DNA of 64,000 nucleotides, from assembly GCA_963703745.1 (NCBI GenBank), contig CAVPFL010000002.1, positions 682,001 to 746,000 on the forward strand, in the 5' to 3' direction. Positions 1 to 8,959 of this stretch are shown in pieces (the first letter of the stretch is position 1; every line of letters starts with the position of its first letter). This stretch comes from AP-15 sp963703745. GTDB taxonomy: Bacteria > Pseudomonadota > Alphaproteobacteria > ATCC43930 > CGMCC-115725. The notes under the pieces were generated by a model. The model was given only the letters and a program-made list of their open reading frames with translations, did not search any database and was not told where the DNA came from. The position numbers and the translations under genes are program-made.

Positions 1-1480
1 GCCCGATAAAGGGCATCCAGATCAATGGGTCATAAGGACTATGCCGCAGCGCTGTCGCGGCATGCGCGACCGCGTTATCGTCGTCGCCTTTCCAGGCGCG
101 AATAATGGCGCTGACGCTATAGGCGAGGGCCGAGGAGGGGCTGATTGCGAGCGATCGGTCGATGGCGTCGAGTGCAGTGGTAAAATCATGCTCGACGACG
201 CCGATGACAAAGCCGCCGACCGCCAATGCCGGCGCATCATCGCCTCCCAATGCGATCGCCGCACGGGCGTGTTTAAGTGCCGCGGCGCGAGTTTCCTCTT
301 GCAGACCGCCGCGCAGATACCGCTGCTCGTGGCACCAGGCAATCATCGCATGCGCGTCGGCGTAACCCGGCTCTAATTCGACCGCTTGTCCGAGCAGTGG
401 CAGCGCCTTATCGGCGTCCTCCGGCATGCACGTCGTCGCGAGCGGCATTGCTCGCAGATAGAGGTCATAGGCGTCGAGGCTATCGGGCCGCTTGCGTCGG
501 GCGCGCTCGATCTCGACCCTGCGCAGGCTCGGCTCGACCGCGCCGATGACGCTCATCGTCAGCTCGTCCTGCAGCGCGAAGATGTCGTCGAGCGCGCGGT
601 CGTAGCGCTCGGCCCAGACATGCGCGGCATTCGCGCCGTCGATCAGCTGAGCGGTGACGCGCACACGGTTGCCGGCCCTGCGCACCGAGCCCTCGAGCAC
701 GTAGCGCACGCCCAATTCGCGGCCGACCGTCTTCACGTCGACGGCCATTCCCTTGTAAATAAAGGTCGAGTTGCGGGAGATGACGAACAGCCATTTGATC
801 CGCGACAGGCCGGTGACGATATCCTCGACCAGGCCATCGACGAAATATTCCTGCTCGGGGTCGCCGCTGATGTTCTGGAACGGCAAAACCGCGATCGAGG
901 GTTTGTCCGGAAGCGCCAGCGCCGGGCCGGCGGCCGTGGCCGTCGACGCGCCGACCGGGCGCACGCGGAAGACCCGGACCGGGCGGGCGATGTTCTTGAG
1001 GCTCAGCTCGCCGAGATCCTCCAGCGCCAGATCGAGCTTGTCGCGCACCTGGTCGCGCACGACCCGACTGACACAGATCCCGCCCGGCTCGGCGAGCGCC
1101 TCCAGCCGCGCCGCGACGTTTACCCCGTCGCCGTGAATATCGCCCTCCTCGACAATGACGTCGCCCAAATTTATGCCGATGCGGAATTCGATGCGCCCGC
1201 GTTCCGCAATTGCAGCATTGCGCTCCCTCATGCCGCGCTGCACCACCACAGCGCAGGCGACCGCCTCGACGACACTCGGGAACTCGATCAAGATGCCGTC
1301 GCCGGTCGTCTTGACGACGCGGCCCTTGTGCTCGGCGATTTCCGGGTCGATTAGCTGGCGCCGGTGGGCCTTGAGGCGAGCCAAGGTCCCCGGTTCGTCC
1401 TGTCCCATCAGCCGGCTGTATCCCACGACATCGGCCGTAAGGATCGCCGCCAATCTGCGCTCGACCGGTTCCCCCTTCAC
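1..1480 (-). CDS. Class III adenylate/guanylate cyclase with TolB-like and TPR domains (3' end cut by window edge)
   Basis: Predicted cytoplasmic nucleotide cyclase making cAMP or cGMP from ATP or GTP. At least 493 codons are visible and the C-terminus lies outside the window. A GTG start at 1480 is chosen because GGAGGG sits about 8 nt upstream and the upstream ATG at 1494 hits a stop after five codons. Residues ~8-180 form the cyclase domain, with metal-binding Asp motifs 'AILTADVVGYSRLMG' and 'TTGDGILIEF' and the 'GDGVNVAARLEAL' segment. Residues ~205-330 are a TolB-like module ('SIAVLPFQNISGDPEQEYF', 'LGVRYVLEGSVRR'), followed by TPR-like helices. The same module recurs in three other genes of the window. 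It is divergent from the nrtS-like gene. Cyclase family certain; nucleotide specificity not determined. Confidence 0.9.
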   Translation of the reverse strand, partial: MKGEPVERRLAAILTADVVGYSRLMGQDEPGTLARLKAHRRQLIDPEIAEHKGRVVKTTGDGILIEFPSVVEAVACAVVVQRGMRERNAAIAERGRIEFRIGINLGDVIVEEGDIHGDGVNVAARLEALAEPGGICVSRVVRDQVRDKLDLALEDLGELSLKNIARPVRVFRVRPVGASTATAAGPALALPDKPSIAVLPFQNISGDPEQEYFVDGLVEDIVTGLSRIKWLFVISRNSTFIYKGMAVDVKTVGRELGVRYVLEGSVRRAGNRVRVTAQLIDGANAAHVWAERYDRALDDIFALQDELTMSVIGAVEPSLRRVEIERARRKRPDSLDAYDLYLRAMPLATTCMPEDADKALPLLGQAVELEPGYADAHAMIAWCHEQRYLRGGLQEETRAAALKHARAAIALGGDDAPALAVGGFVIGVVEHDFTTALDAIDRSLAISPSSALAYSVSAIIRAWKGDDDNAVAHAATALRHSPYDPLIWMPFIG

Positions 1481-1569
1481 GCTCGACCCTCCATGAAAAT
1501 ATCCTATCACAAGGCTCATACGAAACGAGTAGCCGGCACGGCGGAGGCTCTGTCGAAGGATGAGGCGCG

Positions 1570-1821
1570 ATGGGCCAGTGGTCGCGGATTTGGCTCTTCT
1601 GCATCTCCGACGGCGTGCCGAAGCGCTCGCTCGTCGTCGCGCTCGTCGTTGGAACCATCCTCAATCTGATCAATCAGGGCGACGCTCTTGTAGCGGGGGC
1701 CCGGCTGAACCTGACCAAGCTGATCCTGACCTTCGTCGTGCCCTATGCGGTCGCAACTTATGGTGCCGTATCGTATCGGCTGCGAGCGGGTTCCGATCAG
1801 AAGACCGAAGACCGACGGTGA
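1570..1821 (+). CDS. NrtS-like small membrane protein (nitrate/nitrite transporter NrtS family)
   Basis: An 83-residue protein with two predicted membrane segments, around residues 20-38 and 48-68. The diagnostic stretch 'VALVVGTILNLINQGDAL' followed by 'KLILTFVVPYAVATYGAV' matches my memory of the NrtS family, small proteins implicated in nitrate/nitrite transport in cyanobacteria and found widely elsewhere. The ATG at 1570 has GAGG about 5 nt upstream. It lies between two class III cyclase genes, divergent from one and convergent with the other. The basic tail after residue 70 is presumably cytoplasmic. Transport function here is inferred from the family only. Confidence 0.7.
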   Translation: MGQWSRIWLFCISDGVPKRSLVVALVVGTILNLINQGDALVAGARLNLTKLILTFVVPYAVATYGAVSYRLRAGSDQKTEDRR

Positions 1822-1833
1822 CGGATTGCCTCC

Positions 1834-3003
1834 CTACCGTATCGGCGCCTCGTCTTCGAGGCCGAACACCCTCTGCGCCGCGGTGAAGCCGGGAAGGCTG
1901 AATTCGCCGAGTGCGGTAAATTCGCCGGGGCAATGCTGCGCAAATTCGCCGGAGGCCAGGATACCGCGTCCCAACTCGCCGGCCAGCTTTTCGATGCGCG
2001 CGGCAAAATTGACGGCTGGACCGATGCAGGTGAAATCGAGCCGATTGCCGCTGCCGATATTGCCGTAGAGGACATCGCCAATGTGCAAGGCCAGGCCGAA
2101 GCGCAACCCTGGCACGGCCGCGCGCGAAAGTTCGGCGATATTTGTTTGCGCCTGGCGTGCGGCCGCGAGGGCGCGCTTGCACACCTCGGCCTCGTCGCCG
2201 GCGATCGTAAAAATCGCCAGCAGCCCGTCGCCCATGAATTTGAGCACTTCGGCGCCATGCTCGAGGATCACCGGCACCTGGCAATCAAAATAGCGATTGA
2301 GAAGATCGATCAGCACCCGCGGCGGCTGACGATCGGCGAGTGCCGTGAACCCCCGCATGTCCGACAGCCAGATAGCCGCGTGGATTTCTTCGATATCACC
2401 GCGGTGGATCTGCCCGGCGAGAATGCGCTCGCCGGCGTCATGCCCGACGTAGGTATCGAGCAGAGTGCTCGCGGTGCGCCGCCATGCCCGAATCTCGGCG
2501 ACCCGCGCCAGCGGTGTCATTATTGCTTCGATACCGGCGATCTGTGCATCGGCAAAACCATCGGGTTGCCGGGTCGTGCAGGTCACCAGGTGAACCGCCC
2601 CGTCGCTAAAGAACATCGGCAACGCTATGTAATCGGTCACGCCTTCGGCACGGAGTTCCTGCAGAATCGGGAAGTCCATCGCGCAATCCGGATCGGCGAG
2701 CCGGCGGCGGAGCGCAGTGCGCGTCGCGTACACACGAGCGACAGGATTTTCCCGGAACTCCGGGGTATCAAAGAGGCCGAACCGCCCTTCCGAAATTTCG
2801 ACGCCGGCGCCTGGCCGCCAAATAAATCGGCGACCAATAATTTGCGGGTGCAGGATGTTCACAAACACCGCGACCCGCCATAGCGGAATGCCGCAAGCGA
2901 CGAGCCGCTCGCTCAATTGGGACAATACGTCTTCCGGCAGCGGCGCCGACCGGGCGCCGTCGATTAGCCAATCCGCAATCGCTCTGATGTTCGGCTCGGG
3001 CAT
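1834..3003 (-). CDS. Class III adenylate/guanylate cyclase with N-terminal sensory region
   Basis: A 389-aa protein. The C-terminal half (from ~residue 205) is a class III cyclase catalytic domain: 'WLSDMRGFTAL' carries the first metal Asp, 'FMGDGLLAIF' the second, and 'IGDVLYGNIGSGNRLDF' precedes 'GPAVNFAARIEKL'. The N-terminal ~170 residues resemble the GAF-like sensory region typical of this subgroup, but I cannot assign a ligand. No TolB-like or TPR module follows, unlike the cyclase at the left edge. The ATG at 3003 is chosen because the reading frame upstream overlaps the divergent dioxygenase gene; an alternative ATG at 3039 would add 12 residues. Its 3' end converges with the nrtS-like gene. 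Confidence 0.85.
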   Translation of the reverse strand: MPEPNIRAIADWLIDGARSAPLPEDVLSQLSERLVACGIPLWRVAVFVNILHPQIIGRRFIWRPGAGVEISEGRFGLFDTPEFRENPVARVYATRTALRRRLADPDCAMDFPILQELRAEGVTDYIALPMFFSDGAVHLVTCTTRQPDGFADAQIAGIEAIMTPLARVAEIRAWRRTASTLLDTYVGHDAGERILAGQIHRGDIEEIHAAIWLSDMRGFTALADRQPPRVLIDLLNRYFDCQVPVILEHGAEVLKFMGDGLLAIFTIAGDEAEVCKRALAAARQAQTNIAELSRAAVPGLRFGLALHIGDVLYGNIGSGNRLDFTCIGPAVNFAARIEKLAGELGRGILASGEFAQHCPGEFTALGEFSLPGFTAAQRVFGLEDEAPIR

Positions 3004-3070
3004 CGGGCCTGAATTGATCGGTTCTGTGTTTCGTCGCATATTACAGGAGGCGGGTTCTCGGAGCAGCCCC

Positions 3071-3976
3071 ATGTCGATCGAGCTGACCTCGCTCCATCCG
3101 ACCCTCGGCGCCGAGGTGCGCGGTGTCGATCTGACCCTCCCGGTCGAGCCTGCAGTCTTTGCCGAGATCGCGGCGGCGTTCAACCGCTATGGCATTCTTG
3201 TCTTCCCGGAGCAGCCGGTCACCGACGAGCATCAGCTGGCGTTCAGCCGCCTCTTCGGGCCGCTCGAGGTCAATCCGAACTATGCCGGCGCCAAGATGCG
3301 GCTACGCCCCGACGTCGCCGATATCTCCAACCTCGATCCCGAGGGACGGGTGTTGACGCGAGACGATCGCCGCAATTTGTTCAACATCGGCAACCAGCTC
3401 TGGCACACCGACAGCTCGTTCAAACGGACCCCGGCGAAATGCTCCCTGCTGTCGGCCCGGGAAATCCCGGCATCGGGAGGCGAGACCGAATTTGCCGATC
3501 TGCGGGAGGCCTGGGACGCGCTGTCCGAGGCAAAAAAACGGGAGATCGAGGGACTTGCCGTCGAGCACAGCATCTTCCGCTCGCGCAGCCAGATCGGCTT
3601 TGCCGATTCCAACGACGAGATCTTCAAGGAATTGCCTCCGGTGCCGCAGGCTTTGGTCCGCCACCACCGCTACTCGGGCCGCACCAGTCTCTATCTCGCT
3701 TCGCACGCCTCGCACATCATCGGCTGGCGGGTCGAGGAGGGGAGGGCGCTGATCGAAGAGCTGATCGCCTTCGCGACCCAGCCGCAATTCGTCTACCAGC
3801 ACCGCTGGACGGTCGGCGACCTCGTCATTTGGGACAATCGGTGCACCATGCATCGCGGGCGCCCCTATGACGACACGCAGCGCCGCGTCTTGCACCGCAC
3901 GACCGTGTCCGACATCGCCAATACCCTCGAACAGGAAGGGCTGCGCGCACCCTTGCAGGCTCCTCACGTCGCGTAA
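3071..3976 (+). CDS. TauD/TfdA-family Fe(II)/2-oxoglutarate dioxygenase
   Basis: A 301-aa non-haem iron oxygenase that would couple 2-oxoglutarate decarboxylation to substrate hydroxylation. The iron triad is visible: His and Asp in 'QLWHTDSSF' (about residues 110-120), and the distal His in 'CTMHRGRPYD' near the C-terminus. The 2-oxoglutarate-binding Arg lies in 'RRVLHRTTVSD'. The N-terminus 'LGAEVRGVDLTLPV' is the usual TauD/TfdA opening. Overall it looks closer to TfdA-type (2,4-D dioxygenase-like) proteins than to the two TauD copies further right. Start ATG 3071 has GGAG 8 nt upstream. It is divergent from the cyclase at 1834-3003. Substrate unknown. Confidence 0.9.
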   Translation: MSIELTSLHPTLGAEVRGVDLTLPVEPAVFAEIAAAFNRYGILVFPEQPVTDEHQLAFSRLFGPLEVNPNYAGAKMRLRPDVADISNLDPEGRVLTRDDRRNLFNIGNQLWHTDSSFKRTPAKCSLLSAREIPASGGETEFADLREAWDALSEAKKREIEGLAVEHSIFRSRSQIGFADSNDEIFKELPPVPQALVRHHRYSGRTSLYLASHASHIIGWRVEEGRALIEELIAFATQPQFVYQHRWTVGDLVIWDNRCTMHRGRPYDDTQRRVLHRTTVSDIANTLEQEGLRAPLQAPHVA

Positions 3977-4041
3977 TTCGCGGCGAGCTGCGCCGCGATG
4001 AAGCCATGGAACCCCCGATCTCCGTGGCAGGTTAACATCGT

Positions 4042-4389
4042 ATGGCTTATATCTTGATCGTCGATACCCAGCCGGAACTTCGCCAGCAGCTTGTCCGGGT
4101 GCTCGAGCAAGCGGGCCACCGCGCCGCTGCCGTCGCCACCATCTCGGAGGCAACCGGTATTCTCCAGGCCGGCGTCCCCGACTTACTAGCGGCGGATGTG
4201 GTACTGACTGATGGGTCGAGCACCGACTTGGTCCGCCGGGCAGCGACCCAAGGTGCAACAACTCTTATGTTGACCGGAAATCCCGACCGCATCGTCGAGT
4301 TTGACGGAGCCGGACAGCGGTACTTGTCAAAACCTTTTGCGCCCGAGGTGTTCTTGCAACGGGTGGAAGAGATGCTGGCCGCCGCTTAG
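4042..4389 (+). CDS. Stand-alone response-regulator receiver domain
   Basis: A 115-aa single-domain CheY-like protein. The opening 'YILIVDTQPELRQ' has only one Asp where most receivers have an acidic pair. The likely phosphoacceptor is an Asp in the 'AADVVLTDG' segment, the conserved Thr is in 'LMLTGNP' and the conserved Lys in 'YLSKPF'. No output domain and no adjacent histidine kinase are present, so its partner lies elsewhere. It converges with the DUF1003 gene. The degenerate acidic pocket may weaken Mg2+ binding. Confidence 0.8.
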   Translation: MAYILIVDTQPELRQQLVRVLEQAGHRAAAVATISEATGILQAGVPDLLAADVVLTDGSSTDLVRRAATQGATTLMLTGNPDRIVEFDGAGQRYLSKPFAPEVFLQRVEEMLAAA

Positions 4390-4417
4390 ACTGTTGCTGT
4401 CGCGTCGCGTAGCGCAC

Positions 4418-4942
4418 TCAGACGTCCCGCAAGCGGCTGTGAACCTCTTCGACCAGGTGCTCGACGGCGACATGGCGGGCGAGCTCACGACTATCCTCGT
4501 CCTTGTGTTGTTCGACCCCAAAATGAGCGCTGAGGCGATCGAGCATTTGAATGATCTGAGTTGCTTGCCGTTCGGTCAGGAGGTTCACCTGTAGGTCAAG
4601 GTGATCGCGCCGATCGGCAATGACAGCCATTCTGTTTTGCTTCATCAGTACAACGGCTGCGATCAGGACCGCCTCGACGGAGGTGATCGAAGAGAGCAGT
4701 GGGTAAGGGAAGGGGTCGAAAGGGGGGATCTGCGAAACTATTCCGGCATTCACAATCACCCAACCGCCGAAGGCTGCGATTTGAAGCACAACAAAAGAAA
4801 TCGTGCCGACAAAGCCTCCAATTGCATCGATCATGGCTTCACTCCGCGACCGAGGCAGGAGGGCTTCGTTCTCGATGCGGATGATTTTTTCGACGTTATC
4901 AGCGACTGCGGCCGGTGCCCCGTCGGTTGCTCGTCCACTCAT
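4418..4942 (-). CDS. DUF1003 domain membrane protein
   Basis: A 174-aa protein with two membrane helices, around residues 43-70 and 85-105. The family motif 'FDPFPYPLLSSITSVEAV' is followed by 'LMKQNRMAVIADRRDHLD' and 'QVNLLTE', typical of DUF1003. The family has no established biochemical function. The ATG at 4942 is the only good start. The gene lies 40 bp downstream of the TPP enzyme on the same strand and could be co-transcribed with it. Confidence 0.85.
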   Translation of the reverse strand: MSGRATDGAPAAVADNVEKIIRIENEALLPRSRSEAMIDAIGGFVGTISFVVLQIAAFGGWVIVNAGIVSQIPPFDPFPYPLLSSITSVEAVLIAAVVLMKQNRMAVIADRRDHLDLQVNLLTERQATQIIQMLDRLSAHFGVEQHKDEDSRELARHVAVEHLVEEVHSRLRDV

Positions 4943-4982
4943 TCAGCGGGATCCGAGAACCCGCAACAGGGCGTCTCGAAGG

Positions 4983-6797
4983 TCACGCCTTCAGCTCGTC
5001 GGGCTTGGTCGGCTTCTCGTTCGCATCCACCACGGCCTCGACGAGCGCCGGCTTTGACGAGGCAAGCGCCGCCTCGATTGCGGGACGCACCTCTTCCGGG
5101 CGGGAGCAATGGAAGCCATCGGCGCCGCAGGCCCGGGCAAAGGCAACAAAGTCGATCGGCGCCAAGTCACAGCCGTAATTCGGATAGCCGATCTCGCGCT
5201 GCTCGAACATGACCTCGGCTAGGCTGTTGTTCTTCAGGAGAATGATCTTGATCGGCAGATTGTGGGCGACGGCCGTGGTCAGCTCGGCCATCAACATGGC
5301 AAAGCCACCATCGCCGGTGACCGCGACCGATTGCCGATCCGGATAGGCGAGCCGGGCGGCGATGGCGAAGGATACCCCGGGCGCCATCGAAGCGAGCATG
5401 CCGGTCCCTGTGAAGCGCTGGTTTGCCCGGAGCCGTAGGCAGCGCGCGGCAAAGTGGGTGTGGGCGCCGCAGTCGAGTGAGATCACGGCGTCGTCGGCAA
5501 CAAGGTCGCTCAAGGCGCGGATCACCATCTGGGGGCGCAAAGGCGAGCGATCGCTGGTCTCCACCTGCTCCAGCAGCGCGTTCCAGTCAGCCATGCGGCG
5601 CTGCGCTTCCTCTAGAAATCTGCGGTCGGTCTTGCGCTGAAGCAGCGGCAACAGGCCCTGTAGTGTCGCCCTGACGTCGCCGGTCAGCCCGACCTCAACC
5701 GGATAGCGCAGGCCCAGTCGGTCGGATTTTATATCGACCTGTACGCCCCGTGCCTGGCCTGGAACCGGGTAGTACTCCTCCCACGGCATCGTCGAACCGA
5801 GGATCAGCACCGTGTCGCAGCTCTTCATCGCCCAGACCGAGGGCGCCGTGCCGAGGTCACCGATGCCGCCGGTGGTCAACGGCGAATCGTCCGACAGTAC
5901 CGCCTTGCCGAGCAACGCCTTCGCCACCGGCGCGCCGAGGCGGTCGGCGAGTGCCGTGACTTCCGCGCGCGCCACCAACGCTCCTTGGCCGACCAGAACC
6001 GCGACACGCGCGCCGGCGTTCAGCACATCGGCAGCAGCTTTCAGCTGGTCGGCCGGTGGTGCGGAAATTGCCGGCGTCCACGAGGAGGAAGTCCGTGCGC
6101 CCGGATTGCGCATTGATCGCCTGTCGGCCGAGCGCTTCATCATCTGCACGTCCTTGGCGACCGTCAGATGGGCGACGCCGCGATCACCCAGTGCCGTGCG
6201 GCAGGCGCGATCGGCGACGATGATCGCATGTTCAGGACCGGTAACTTCGACATTGTAGAGAGCCACCCCGTGCATTAGGCGCACCGTATCGACGTCCTGC
6301 TGGTAGCGGACGCCGATCAGATCGTGGAAGGTGGTGCCGGTCAGCGCCACCACTGGCGCGCCATCGAAATTGGCATCGTAAAGCCCGTTCAAGAGATGGA
6401 TGGCGCCGGGGCCCGTGGTACCGATGCAGACGCCGAGCCGCCCGGTATGCTTGGCCAGACCGGAGGCCATGAAGGCGGCGGCCTCCTCGTGCCGCGTCCC
6501 GATATAGGCGATACGATCCTGGCGCCGGCGTAACGCCTCGATCAGCGGGTTGATGCCGTCGCCGACGACGCCAAACACGTGCGTCGCGCCCCAGGCGATC
6601 AGGGTTTCGACGATGACATCCGCAGTGTTCGGATCGCCGGAAAAATCGGGTGCCGGCTGGGCCGTGATAGCGGACTGGGTTTCGGACGGCGCGGCGGCGG
6701 TTGCGTTCGCGTTACCGGCGAGCACTGCGCCGGCGGCGGCAAATTGCATGAATTCGCGGCGACCCAAGCCATTGCCGTTCCCGCGCTCGTTGTCCAT
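4983..6797 (-). CDS. Thiamine-pyrophosphate enzyme (acetolactate synthase / pyruvate oxidase-like) with Tat-type signal
   Basis: A 604-aa TPP-dependent enzyme with the usual PYR, central and PP domains. The catalytic Glu lies in 'GTRHEEAAAFMASG' (about residue 100), and the TPP/Mg motif is 'GDGGFAMLMAEL' with a downstream 'LLKNN'. The N-terminus is unusual: 'GLGRREFMQFAAAGAVLAG' followed by an Ala-rich stretch resembles a twin-arginine signal peptide, suggesting export of a folded cofactor-bound protein. GAGGAAATC precedes the ATG at 6797. The substrate is probably a 2-oxo acid such as pyruvate, but this cannot be read from the sequence. A second TPP enzyme at 51.7 kb has no signal. Confidence 0.85.
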   Translation of the reverse strand: MDNERGNGNGLGRREFMQFAAAGAVLAGNANATAAAPSETQSAITAQPAPDFSGDPNTADVIVETLIAWGATHVFGVVGDGINPLIEALRRRQDRIAYIGTRHEEAAAFMASGLAKHTGRLGVCIGTTGPGAIHLLNGLYDANFDGAPVVALTGTTFHDLIGVRYQQDVDTVRLMHGVALYNVEVTGPEHAIIVADRACRTALGDRGVAHLTVAKDVQMMKRSADRRSMRNPGARTSSSWTPAISAPPADQLKAAADVLNAGARVAVLVGQGALVARAEVTALADRLGAPVAKALLGKAVLSDDSPLTTGGIGDLGTAPSVWAMKSCDTVLILGSTMPWEEYYPVPGQARGVQVDIKSDRLGLRYPVEVGLTGDVRATLQGLLPLLQRKTDRRFLEEAQRRMADWNALLEQVETSDRSPLRPQMVIRALSDLVADDAVISLDCGAHTHFAARCLRLRANQRFTGTGMLASMAPGVSFAIAARLAYPDRQSVAVTGDGGFAMLMAELTTAVAHNLPIKIILLKNNSLAEVMFEQREIGYPNYGCDLAPIDFVAFARACGADGFHCSRPEEVRPAIEAALASSKPALVEAVVDANEKPTKPDELKA

Positions 6798-6874
6798 GAT
6801 TTCCTCGGATTTGGAGAGCCTCTATTGTTCCCGGCAAGAGGTCCGCCGCGACACCCGTTATCGCCCGGTACCGG

Positions 6875-8422
6875 CTACTTCCAAAACTCGCGCAAATCGG
6901 AGAGCCGAGCTCCGGCTTCCTCGACCGCGGCGATGCAGGACGCGACCTGTTGCTGCTCTTGACCGGCAATAAATCCCATGGCAAGCGCCTTTCCTGCCTC
7001 TTTCCTGGATGGTTTTTGCGGATGAGCGATCGTCGTGGCCAGGCGCTTGTGAACTTCGATGTCGTTGAGGGCGCCGAGCGATTCCTGCAAAGCCTTGAGG
7101 ATCTTGCTCAAGTCCCTCCGTTGGTTGGTCTGTTTTCGACCGGGAAACAGGCCGGCGAAGAATTCGCAAGCGTACCGCAGCTTCTTGACCGCGATGCGGA
7201 GCTTGTGCCGGCGGCGACCGTCGAGCGCCTTGACGTTCTCGATCTTCTTCAGGATCTTCTTGAAGCGATTTGTCAGGATTTCTGCCGCGAAATCGACCGC
7301 GGGCCTTTCGCGGCGCGCAGCCGACAAGGGCTCGGCTCTTCTCAACCACTCGCCATTGGCGAGCCAAAGCGCAGTCCGCAGACCGATTGTCCGATAACGA
7401 TCGCTGTTGACTGCGGTTTTTGCCCTCCTGAGCCCGCTATCCCGCTTTGCTTCCAAATCCTGGTTGAGCACGCTGATGTGATCGGCGATTGGAGCAGTCC
7501 CGCGCAAGGGCCGGATTCGCTGTTCGACGAGCACCTGAAAATCGCGTGCTGGGCCCAGCTGCTCGGTCAGCCATTTGAGTTCGGTCTTGATCGCTTCGGT
7601 CTCCAGATCCTGCAATAATTCCTTGAATACCGATATCGCTGCCCGCAGCCGCCGCACGCCGACGCGCATCTGGTGGATGCTCTCCGCCTTGCCCTCGCGG
7701 ACGGCTCTTTCGTTCGCTAGAGCATGGTCAAGGCACGAGAGGCCGATCGTCTGGAAAGCGGCGCCCGTCGATATCTCTGGGTCGAGATCGATCACGCCGC
7801 CGCGAACCGGCTCCGCTGCGTGGTTGAGCGCATAGCCGCGTTCCTGTTTTGACCGCGCCGCATAGGCTACCGGAACCGACTGGGCCAGCCGGTCCGCAAC
7901 CATCGCAATTTCTGCACGATCGCCGTGCTTCAGCTCGATCTCGACCTCACTGATCGGCTCACGCCGTCCCCGCGCCTTGATTTGCCCGCGATCGACCGCG
8001 AGCTCCAGATCAGCCTCACTGGAGCGAATCGGGATGGTAGTGCGCTCGACTATTGTCTCGAAGACCGGCTTCAGCTTTCGCCATCGCTTTTTCGTAGCCA
8101 AAGGCTCTAAGGCGGTGCCCTTTGCGAGTTTGAAATCGGGCAGATCGCCCGCAATTTCTTCTTCCCATTCGTCTCGGCCAAAGGCGCCACGCGCGCCTTT
8201 TTTCACGACCTTGATGGTCTGAAGGCGCTTCTCGCCGATGTGCCGGACGCGGAGCGCCAAGCCGTGGTCACGAAGTTTGGACTTCGCCGTGTCGAAATAT
8301 ACAGTGACCAGCCTTTCTCGTTTTGTCGGACCGTTCGAGACCTCGCGCAGCCACGGCAAGCGCGTGACTTCGCCGAGCGCGGACGGCGGAAGCTCCAGCT
8401 TCAGTTCGACTTCTTGGCCCAT
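6875..8422 (-). CDS. CYTH and CHAD domain protein (polyphosphate/triphosphate-binding)
   Basis: A 515-aa two-domain protein. The N-terminal CYTH (triphosphate tunnel) domain starts with the signature 'GQEVELKLELPP' (ExExK) and carries basic residues such as 'RERLVTVYFDT' and 'LALRVRHIGEKRLQTIK'. From about residue 225 a helical CHAD domain follows, with histidine/arginine-rich repeats 'ESIHQMRVGVRRLRAAI' and 'RRRHKLRIAVKKLRYACEF'. CHAD domains bind inorganic polyphosphate; CYTH domains often hydrolyse tri- or polyphosphate. The start at ATG 8422 is preferred because the motif begins there. It lies 10 bp after the DUF3175 gene and near a pyrophosphatase, which fits phosphate-polymer metabolism. 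Confidence 0.9.
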   Translation of the reverse strand: MGQEVELKLELPPSALGEVTRLPWLREVSNGPTKRERLVTVYFDTAKSKLRDHGLALRVRHIGEKRLQTIKVVKKGARGAFGRDEWEEEIAGDLPDFKLAKGTALEPLATKKRWRKLKPVFETIVERTTIPIRSSEADLELAVDRGQIKARGRREPISEVEIELKHGDRAEIAMVADRLAQSVPVAYAARSKQERGYALNHAAEPVRGGVIDLDPEISTGAAFQTIGLSCLDHALANERAVREGKAESIHQMRVGVRRLRAAISVFKELLQDLETEAIKTELKWLTEQLGPARDFQVLVEQRIRPLRGTAPIADHISVLNQDLEAKRDSGLRRAKTAVNSDRYRTIGLRTALWLANGEWLRRAEPLSAARRERPAVDFAAEILTNRFKKILKKIENVKALDGRRRHKLRIAVKKLRYACEFFAGLFPGRKQTNQRRDLSKILKALQESLGALNDIEVHKRLATTIAHPQKPSRKEAGKALAMGFIAGQEQQQVASCIAAVEEAGARLSDLREFWK

Positions 8423-8432
8423 GCGACTGGCA

Positions 8433-8750
8433 CTATTTCTGCCGCGGCGGTGGCTGCTCCGGCTCCGGGCGGTCAAAAAGTCGGCGCAACTCGGTCTTGG
8501 CGGCTTCGAGCACCCGCTTGCGCGCGGCCGACAGATTTTTGCCGGCTCGGTTGATGTAAAAGTTTAGCATCGACATCGCCGACTGAAAGGGGCTCGCTTT
8601 GCGGCGATGGCTGTGCTCCGCCGACTGCTTCAGCGATGCGGCGATGCGCTTTGCGCTGCGCGACTTGAAGATCTTCTCTTCGAGGTCGAGCGCGTCGCTG
8701 GTTTCTGACACTTTGGCGGACCATTTGCGCCCTGACTGCTGCCTCGCCAT
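8433..8750 (-). CDS. DUF3175 domain protein
   Basis: A 105-aa basic protein matching the DUF3175 pattern: 'RKWSAKVSETSDALDLEE', 'RIAASLKQSAEHS', then 'PFQSAMSMLNFYINRAG'. ATG 8750 is chosen because AGGAGG lies 8 nt upstream; the frame extends a further 28 codons without an SD. Function unknown. The gene is 10 bp upstream of the CYTH-CHAD gene in the same orientation, an arrangement consistent with an operon. The high Lys/Arg content would allow nucleic-acid or polyphosphate binding, but that is conjecture. Confidence 0.85.
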   Translation of the reverse strand: MARQQSGRKWSAKVSETSDALDLEEKIFKSRSAKRIAASLKQSAEHSHRRKASPFQSAMSMLNFYINRAGKNLSAARKRVLEAAKTELRRLFDRPEPEQPPPRQK

Positions 8751-8959
8751 CGTTTTATCCTCCTCTCGTGACAAGAAAACTACCGCGGACGAGACTGCGT
8801 TCCCGTTGATGGTATCAATCCAGGCTGTATTCATGGAACCGGTGCTTCCGGAACGGCTTATTACCGGCCGGCGTTAAGTTGCCGACACCTCAGTTTTCGC
8901 ACCGAGCGGCGCACAGAAGCCCGGGCGCCGTAGGACGGTGACCTTGTTCGGAGATCTGC

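Noticed and set aside
386..1354. 322-codon plus-strand open frame
   Set aside because: It lies antisense to the conserved cyclase/TolB domains and has only Arg/Asp/Ala-rich sequence without a domain; it is a GC-rich shadow.
4042..4389. Partnership of the lone receiver domain with the hybrid kinase at 58 kb
   Set aside because: The distance is large and nothing in the sequence supports a specific pairing.
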